DNA of 64,000 nt, taken from positions 406,368 to 470,367 of the forward strand of contig BDDD01000028.1 of the NCBI GenBank assembly GCA_001972305.1, given 5' to 3'. Position 1 is the first letter of the stretch. Every line of letters starts with the position of its first letter. This stretch comes from Cephalotus follicularis (Eukaryota; Streptophyta; Magnoliopsida; Oxalidales; Cephalotaceae). The notes beneath the pieces were generated by a model that did not search any database, was not told the origin of the DNA, and saw nothing but the letters and a program-made list of their open reading frames with translations. The position numbers and the translations under genes were made by a program. Below are positions 57,234 through 64,000 of this stretch, in pieces.

Positions 57234-57597
57234 ATACCACATGGCATCAGATTCATTAGCTAATCGTTAGAGTGATAATCACCTCAAACATCATCATATT
57301 GTAAACCTGATAATGATCAGGGTTACGAATTTTTCTGGGGCTCTAACTCTTGAATCTCAGTAGGACTCTACATGTTGGAGAGCCCTAAAACTCTACTGCG
57401 TAATACTATAAATAGGGGAGGACCTCAGGTATGAAAACCAATCTCTCTCTTTATACCATCGGTGCTACTACTTTACAAAAACTGACTAAGGCATCGAAGA
57501 CTACCCTCGAAAACTCATCCGATTACCTCCGTTCTTTCTCTCTTTCAGGTCACTCAAATCAATGGTTACTAAAGGATCTCCATATTTTAGCAGCAAG
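57234..57597 (+). mobile_element. Short LTR (family Z), second copy, 5' end lost
   Basis: It is collinear with 9503-9870: CCACATGGCATCAGATTCAT, ATCATCATATTGTAAACCT, the TATA-like CTATAAATAGGGGAGGACC near 57410, and CTTTCAGGTCACTCAAATCAA. Similarity ends near 57597 (AGCAGCAAGC against AGCAACA). Its first part was displaced by the CACTA-B insertion. It is in the same orientation as the copy at 9468. Confidence 0.7.
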
Positions 57598-59546
57598 CGT
57601 GTCATCACTCTAAAATTGAGAAAAATTTGAGAGATAAAAAGATTGATTTAATGAACATTTCTTATTTTTCCCTAACTAAATTGCATAATTCTATTTTGTT
57701 CATAGACTTTGCTTATAAAAATATGCTCGTATATGAATAAAATGACATTTTAGTTATTTTTTTTATTCTATGTAATAAGAGTAAAGATAATATATTTGTT
57801 TCTCTTCATTTCTTTTCTTTAGATATTATCATATCTTATCTTTTGTTACATTTGTATAACTTAATTCCAAGCTCACAAATGGTTATGTTTTCCAAGACAA
57901 CTCAACGATGATAAACGTATTGTATTACTATTTGAATTACGATGAGAATCTAAGATTTAAACAATTTTTTATAGAGTAATGGTATTAACCAAAAGTGATA
58001 TGGCATCATAATTAAGTTATCAAATTATCATTGATTATTTTTTAAATATCATTAATAGAGTTTTGGATTTTAATGAAACAATATTAATAATGATATTTTG
58101 ATAACTCACTTACGATGTTATCTCACTTACGGTTAATAACACGAGTAATGTTATTAACCACAAATGAATGACCTCATAAATATATCATAAATATCGTTAA
58201 TGATGTTCAAACAAATATTAATAAAAAATTAATAATTTATTTAGACTATAATTATGATGTTTTATGTTCGGTTGTTGCGACAGTCTTATACGTCATATCC
58301 TTATAAATATTACTATTTTTGAATAAATTCAACGTAATTAAACGAGTGAGTGAGCAAGGAAGGATTCAACAAACTTGGTTTTCTTTAGAAATTTCAAAGA
58401 ACAGGTGAAATGTCTTTCAAAGAGATGACGTGTTTTCTATATTGGTGGATATACGTACTAGTCGTCTGATAGTGACTATTTAGCAGTCTGTATGATTCAT
58501 TAAAGGAAAGATGAATAGCATTCAAGACGTCCGTCCTGACAAAGTCTTATAATTTTGTTGTTTTCGAATGATATGATATCTAGCATATCATAGTAAAAGA
58601 TGTGGATAACAAAAATATAAAGGTTAATTAGCGTTGATATCACAACAATAAAATTAGCATCAACAACAATCAATTTCATTATTAACAACGAAATTCATTT
58701 TTTTATTTATAACATTAATCAGTATAACGAATTTGTTATTAATACTAAAATTAACTGTTAATGATATTGAAATCTTTTGCATTTATTTATATGTGAATGT
58801 ATAACACACATGATTCAATGAAAATAAAATTGAAACCGTTAGATTCAGATGTTTATAATAGTAATTATATTAATAGTTTGTTTGGTATTACTGTGTATTT
58901 CATAAAAATATTGTGTAAAATTACTTTAAGTAAAAATATTGTAGAAAATATAAAAAAACATTTGGTAAATTCAACGATAGAAAATACTTCTATGAAAAAT
59001 AATGAATACACGTTTAGTCTGAAAATTTTGTATTAAAGACATAAAAATATGGGACTATCAAAAACATTTTCTCGACCAATACATTTGAGTCCGATGAGAA
59101 ATTGATTTTTTTTTATTGTGGACAAAGACCAACATTTATTTCTACTCAAACTCAATTAATTTATTTTTTTATCAAATATTAAATACTATTAATGCTTTTT
59201 AAGGCCAAAAAAATACATTTTACAACATAAAATCATTACTAATAGGGGTTAACTAGACAGCTTACCTCAACTCGTAAAAGACTTAACGTCTTTAGTTTTA
59301 CCAATCTTGCATGTCTCTTCACATAAAAACAAAAAAATTACTTTATAAAATTAGCACAATAAATTTTCATACTTCAAGTCAAAATATTCTTTTTTTATTC
59401 TCTTACAAAGTGTTTCAAACAGACCACATTCAAAAAGCCTATAAAAATGAATAACCATGCTTGCCTCAAGAGCACGTACACCAAAAACCTCTCATCCTCT
59501 TTTCTCTCTAACTCAAACAAGTATTTCCTAATTCTTGCGTAAAACT
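57598..59546. other. AT-rich spacer with a MITE-like inverted repeat
   Basis: No gene is seen. 57981-58142 has arms of about 60 bases in inverted orientation (GGTATTAACC...AAGTGAT-TGGCATCATAA...AAGTTATCAAA against its complement), and a further GTTATTAACCACAAATGAATG follows at 58149. The region 57990-59400 is otherwise low-complexity AT. Confidence 0.6.
57981..58142. mobile_element. MITE-like inverted repeat
   Basis: The ends are GGTATTAACC (57981) and GGTTAATAACAC (58142), with imperfect complementary arms and a short AT-rich centre. GAGTAAT occurs on both sides (57974-57980 and 58143-58149), a possible 7-bp duplication, although it could be part of an adjacent related copy. Confidence 0.4.
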
Positions 59547-61214
59547 ATGCAAAGACCTGTGAGATTTAATAGCTGCCGAGGTGTGGCCTTCGAGATCAAA
59601 CCACATGAAGACCCATTATCCATTGCAACGCTTACCAAAGATGAGGATCAAGGCAGCAAGAGATCTTGGTTTCCTTAGTATCCAGGGAACACATCCAAAA
59701 TGTTTACTTCTACGATACAAAGGAATTTTAGTCGACCAAGCAGTCATTTTTGTGACCTTGACCATGACGAGAGTGATGATTTGGAAGAAGGTGATGATGC
59801 CATTTTGGAGAGATTAGAAGAAGGCCATGAACATGATGAGGAGAATCATGAGAAAGATCATAAGCCAATTCTTATAAATGCTAGTAAGCATGACCAACCA
59901 CAAAAGGTTGCTAAAAAGCAAGAATCAAGGTTATCGGTTATCTTACTTGACCAAGGGTTGTTCACGGTATACAAGCGACTCTTTGTGGTTTGTTTGGCCC
60001 TGAACATAACTATGTTGATTCTTGCAGCTATTGGTAACTTCCCATATGCCAAAAATAGAGCTGCCCTTTTCTCCATTGGCAACATACTTGCTTTGACACT
60101 TTGTAGAAGCGAGGCCTTCTTGCGAGTTGCGTTTTGGCTTGCTGTAAAGATCTTGGGGAGGTCTTGGGTACCCCTATCAATTAAGACCGCAGCAACATCA
60201 CTTCTACAAAGTCTTGGTGGGATTCATAGTGGATGAGGAGTTTCTTCAGTTACGTGGCTCATATATGCATAAGTCCTTACACTTAAAAAAAGAAATAACA
60301 CTTCTCCAGAAATCATTGGTGTGGCCTCTGCAATCCTTTCTCATCTATGCCTTTCTTCTATAGCTGCATTTCCTCTTGTCCGCCATCTCCACCACAATGT
60401 TTTCGAGAGGACGCATAGGTTTGCTGGATGGACGGCTCTTGCTCTCCTTTGGGCCTTTATTATTCTTACAATATCGTATGACCCTAAAACAAAATCCTAC
60501 TCCAAAAACCTTGGCTCCAAGTTGATCAAACAACAAGAGTTTTGGTTCACAGCAGCCATTACTGTACTAATTATTACCCCATGGATGACAGTGAGACGAG
60601 TACCGGTTAAGGTCTCTGCTCCATCTGGGCATGCCTCCATAATCAAATTTCAGGGAGGAGTGAAAGCTGGCATATTGGGTAGGATTAGTCCATCTCCACT
60701 ATCGGAGTGGCACGCCTTTGGCATAATTTCTGATGGCAAATCAGAGCACATGATGCTTGCTGGTGCTGTTGGAGACTTCACAAAGTCATTGGTGTCCAAT
60801 CCCCCAAGCCACTTGTGGGTCCGACAAGTACATTTTGCAGGCCTACCTTATCTAGTTAACATGTATGACAGAGTTATGCTTGTAGCAACAGGTTCAGGAA
60901 TCTGTGTGTTTCTGTCATTTCTTTTGCAGCCATGTTCTGCTAATGTGTGCTTGCTTTGGGTGGCAAAGGGAATTGAGCAAAACTTTGGGAGAGAAATTGT
61001 GGAAATGGTGAGAATGTATCCTAAAGACAGAGTGATTGTCCATGACACTGCAGTTCTTGGTCGGCCCAATGTGTCTCAAATGAGTGTTGATGCTGCTAAG
61101 AAATGGGGAACTCAAATAGTCATTGTTACCAGTAATCCAGAAGGAAGCAGGGATGTTGTTAATGCTTGCAAGGGTGCTGGAATTCCAGCCTTCGGTCCCA
61201 TTTGGGACTCATAA
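59547..61214 (+). pseudogene. Membrane FNR/ferric-reductase-like oxidoreductase, three nonsense codons
   Basis: One frame of 555 codons runs from ATG 59547 (MQRPVRFNSCRGVAFEIKPHE) to TAA 61212-61214, with no introns and no frameshift, but with TAG 59676, TGA 60234 and TAA 60270. The N-terminal third is acidic and hydrophilic. Several membrane segments follow (LFVVCLALNITMLILAAIG, AAFPLVRH, FAGWTALALLWAFIILTIS, EFWFTAAITVLIITPWM). Then comes a flavin-reductase-like part: SPLSEWHAFGIIS resembles the FAD-binding box, ATGSGICVFLSFLL the nucleotide-binding box, and the end is IPAFGPIWDS. Plant homologues are often labelled 'adenylate-forming reductase', after fungal proteins sharing this C-terminus. 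It is a recent-looking relic: only point stops. Confidence 0.8.
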
Positions 61215-61914
61215 TGCATTGTATAATTATCGATTTGCTATACTTTCGTTCGGTCGAGAAAGTTTTGTTTAAATCATTACATCCAAAACATCTAGTTTAA
61301 AATGTTAAGACTATTGTTTTCAACTAGAATACATAAAAATAAATTAGGGTTTACTAATTATTAGTCTTTAATCTCAATGGGCATAATACACTAGTCCACT
61401 ATCTATACAGACTTATATTATAACACATAATTTGGACTATAATTAAATATCTACTAATCTCCTCCTATATTCTACATATAGTCAAACAAATTGATTAACT
61501 TATGCAACGTTCAAACAAAATATTGAATCATTCATATCACTGTATCAAGGTTGATTTGGAATCCATCTAAACAATTAAATAAAACTTTAAGAAAAAAATC
61601 AAAAGTTTTAGAACAAAACTAAACCCAAACAGCATGAAGTTTCACATGTAAGTGAACTACAAAAAGTTCCTCACAACGTTTGAATAATTTTACTCATCGA
61701 GCAAATCATCCTCATCAAGATTTAGATTCAAACAATCTCCTGTATTTTCATCAATCTCTGTAAGTTACAAAATATGCATTTCATAAAAAATATGAATCTA
61801 ATCATTTATCTAAAATACATAAGTATCTAGTTCTAATAGAAGAACTTAGTACAATTTCACAATGGCTAAAAATATAAACAAATAATAAGCATAATCGTCA
61901 AAGCAAGAAGTCGT
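61215..61914. other. AT-rich spacer
   Basis: No gene is firmly recognised. A short minus-strand stretch, 61757-61690, after a CTTACAG acceptor-like sequence encodes EIDENTGDCLNLNLDEDDLL and then a stop two codons later. It could be a terminal exon, but it is too short to judge. Confidence 0.5.
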
Positions 61915-64000
61915 TGGTTCATATAGATTTCTTTAGTTATGTCTCTATTAAGGAAATTCATTTTTACATCCATTTGATGCATAACACGGTGCTTAATAAA
62001 TGCTAAAACAAGAAGAATCCTTATGTTGTCAAATGACAGACCGATTAGTAGATATCAAAATAATTTATCCTATTGACTTAAGTATAGCCCTTAGCTACTT
62101 AACGTGCTTTATACCATCCGTTAGGATTAAATTTTTTCTTCAAAACTCATTTACAATCCGCAGTCTTAGCCTCTTTTGGCAAATCGACGAGCTGTCAGGT
62201 TTGATTTTGTGACAGATCGGAGCTCATTTTATCATTCATGGATTTTGTCCATAACAATGAGCCCCTATATCTCATCGCTTCCTTATAGGTAGATGAATCA
62301 TCCTCTACATGGTATGTCACAAAGTCCTCACCAAAATTCTTAGTTATTTGATCTCTTGTAGATACTCTTATAGGTTATAATTCAAAAATCAGTGTGGGAA
62401 GAGTGACAAAAGCATTTGGTTCAGATTCCACAGTTGAATCTGTAACAATTCCTGTTAGTCTTGATAAGGTCTTTCCTAGATCTCTGAGAAATTAATTCTC
62501 AAAGAACACTACATCCCTATATTTTATCATCATGTTGGTGGCTAGTTCCAAAAACTGGTCCGGAGCACTGTCTTCTGCACATCCTAAATACACACAAATG
62601 TTTATTATAGTTCCCACCTTAGGTCTCCTAGGGTCTTGGATCCGTATATAAGCGATACAACCCCAAATCTTAAGAGTGTCAAATCTACAAGGTTATATTT
62701 ATGCCACATTTCATAAGGAGTGGAGCACAATTTTGAATGTGGTAACTTGTTCAGAATGTAATTAGCAGTCAATACTGCATCTTCCCAATAACAAGTAGGC
62801 ATACCAGCTATCAATAACATGGAGTTTAACATTTTTTTTATCGTCTTGTTCTTATGTTCAGCTATGCCATTTGATTAAGGCGAATAAGAAACAGTAGTTT
62901 GAAGGATTACGCCTTTAGGGGCACAGAATTCCTTAAACTTTGTTAGTTTGTATTCTTTTCCTCTATCACTTCTAAACCTTTTAATTTTCAAGTTCAATTG
63001 ATTTTCAACTTTATTCTTGAAAATTTTAAAATTTTAAAATGCTTCATCTTTCTATTTCAGCAAATAAATATAACAGTATCTCAAAAAATCATATATAAAA
63101 GTGATTAAATACTTCCGATCGCCTCTCGTAGTAAAGTTTTTGAAATTACAGAGGTCAGAATATATTAACTCAAGAAGTCGTGTGTTTCTAAAAATCGAAC
63201 GAAAATGTTTTCTAGTAATTTTGGTTTGAACACACACTTAACATCTGTCAAATTTAATCGAAATATCTAATGGTAGATTATAAGTTTTAGAAAGTTTTAA
63301 CATTTTCCTATAGTTCACAGGTCTCAATATACAATGTAATGTTTTATGATCAATCAAGTTTGAACTAATATGGTTAATGGTTTTGTTCGCTAAAATCAAC
63401 ATATACATACCATTGATTAAATAAGCACAACCAAAATAATAAAAATTAACAGATAAAGTTACTCTACCACCTTAAAAAAAATACACATGCCAGCATCACA
63501 TAAGACTAAGTGAAATCAACTTTTTTTCAAGACTAGGAAGTACCTTAACATCTTTTAAAATTAAACACTTACCTGAAGAGAGTACCAAGTTAGTAGTTCC
63601 GGTGTGAGTCACCTTCACTAACGCTCCACTAGCTACTGTAATAGTCTTTGCAGCTTGAACAGACTCAGCAATAAGATTCTTGTTGTTGCTTACATAACAC
63701 ATGGCTCCTGAATCTAACCACTAGTCTGAAGAAGTACTGGCCCCACCCTTGCCTATCACAGCAACAAAATGGTTAGGCTCAGTCTTCCCCACCAGTATAT
63801 GAGCTTCCTTTTGGTGTGTTAGATTTATCCTTTTTAGGTAGCCTACATTCTGCTGTAAAGTGACCCCGTTTACCATAGTTGTGACACTTACCCTTCTTTT
63901 TAGAGATAGTCTTTTTGACCTCCAACTGTTTCGATTCACTTTTAGATGACTTGGATTTCTTAGAAAATTTCTTAGGATTAGAAACCATGTTAGTAGCTGA
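61915..64000 (-). pseudogene. Decayed Ty1/copia Gag-Pol, continuing beyond the window
   Basis: Reading leftward: Gag end with a knuckle CHNYGKRGHFTAEC (63860 region; Tyr replaces the second Cys); protease (MCYVSNNKNLIAES and the LILKDVKVLPSLEKKLISL end, 63702-63496); integrase with NTRLLELIYSDLCNFKNF (63190-63120), SDRGKEYKL near 62950 and NGIAEHKNKTI near 62860; then MLNSMLLIAGMPTCYWEDAVLTANYILN (62832-62750). RT traces follow (VAKGYT, INYFDIY near 62080) and end by about 61915. Stops and shifts occur throughout. No LTR is seen on the left, so it is truncated. It differs from E3, with a single knuckle and no four-fold array. Confidence 0.85.

Noticed and set aside
58500..58688. Minus-strand hydrophobic open frame of 62 codons
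   Set aside because: Arises from AT-rich spacer; no start context or homologue recognised.
1..64000. tRNA, rRNA or other structural RNA genes
   Set aside because: I looked for tRNA-like boxes and conserved rRNA phrases on both strands and found none; the only tRNA-related signals are primer-binding sites.

Overview
The window is plant nuclear DNA: a retrotransposon nest, with a low-copy gene relic near its right end. The evidence is plant-type Ty3/gypsy and Ty1/copia elements, CACTA (En/Spm) transposons, MULE-type MITEs, intron-like structure and AT-rich spacers. I cannot name the species. There is no intact cellular gene, no tRNA or rRNA gene that I can see, and one 745-base run of N (41009-41753). 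All repeat boundaries and target site duplications (TSDs) were read by eye.

Layout. 1-4795: the 3' end of a Del/Tekay-like gypsy element, its LTR split by a solo LTR (2600-4058, TSD TCTAG). 4796-5663: an old gypsy LTR relic. 5664-9467: AT-rich spacer with two related MITEs (8230-8590 and 9104-9454), each with a perfect 9-bp TSD. 9468-9870: a short LTR followed by a primer-site-like sequence. 11117-54521: apparently one old CACTA transposon (CACTA-A), swollen by nested insertions. Its left end is 11117-11402. Its right end, with the same inverted TTTGAAACGG subterminal repeats, lies at about 48370-48644 plus 54252-54521. Its Transposase_24 (TNP1-like) gene is split between 27765-28400 and 44878-46130.

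Inside CACTA-A are three groups. Gypsy element E0 (13405-27474, plus strand, TSD GAAGC) contains a decayed gypsy derivative E1 (19695-23002, TSD TTTCT) and a copia-like solo LTR (23546-24827, TSD GCTTG). Gypsy element E2 (28401-44872, minus strand, TSD AGAGT) sits in the TNP1-like gene and carries in its 5' LTR a SIRE/Maximus-like copia element E3 (37539-44220, TSD AAAAA) with an envelope-position domain. A solo LTR (48645-54251, plus) contains another solo LTR of a similar family in opposite orientation (48700-51528, TSD CTTAG).

54522-57233 is the right part of a second CACTA element (CACTA-B) with its own Transposase_24 pseudogene and GCGAGGG-type subterminal repeats. 57234-57597 matches the short LTR at 9468. 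59547-61214 is a single-frame membrane oxidoreductase-like gene killed by three nonsense codons. 61915-64000 is a decayed copia pol on the minus strand.

All coding regions seen here carry stops or frameshifts, so nothing looks autonomous. The most unusual signal is that LTRs of at least six distinct elements, gypsy and copia alike, carry arrays of a similar palindrome-centred motif (about TCGA[CT]G[CT]CTTT).
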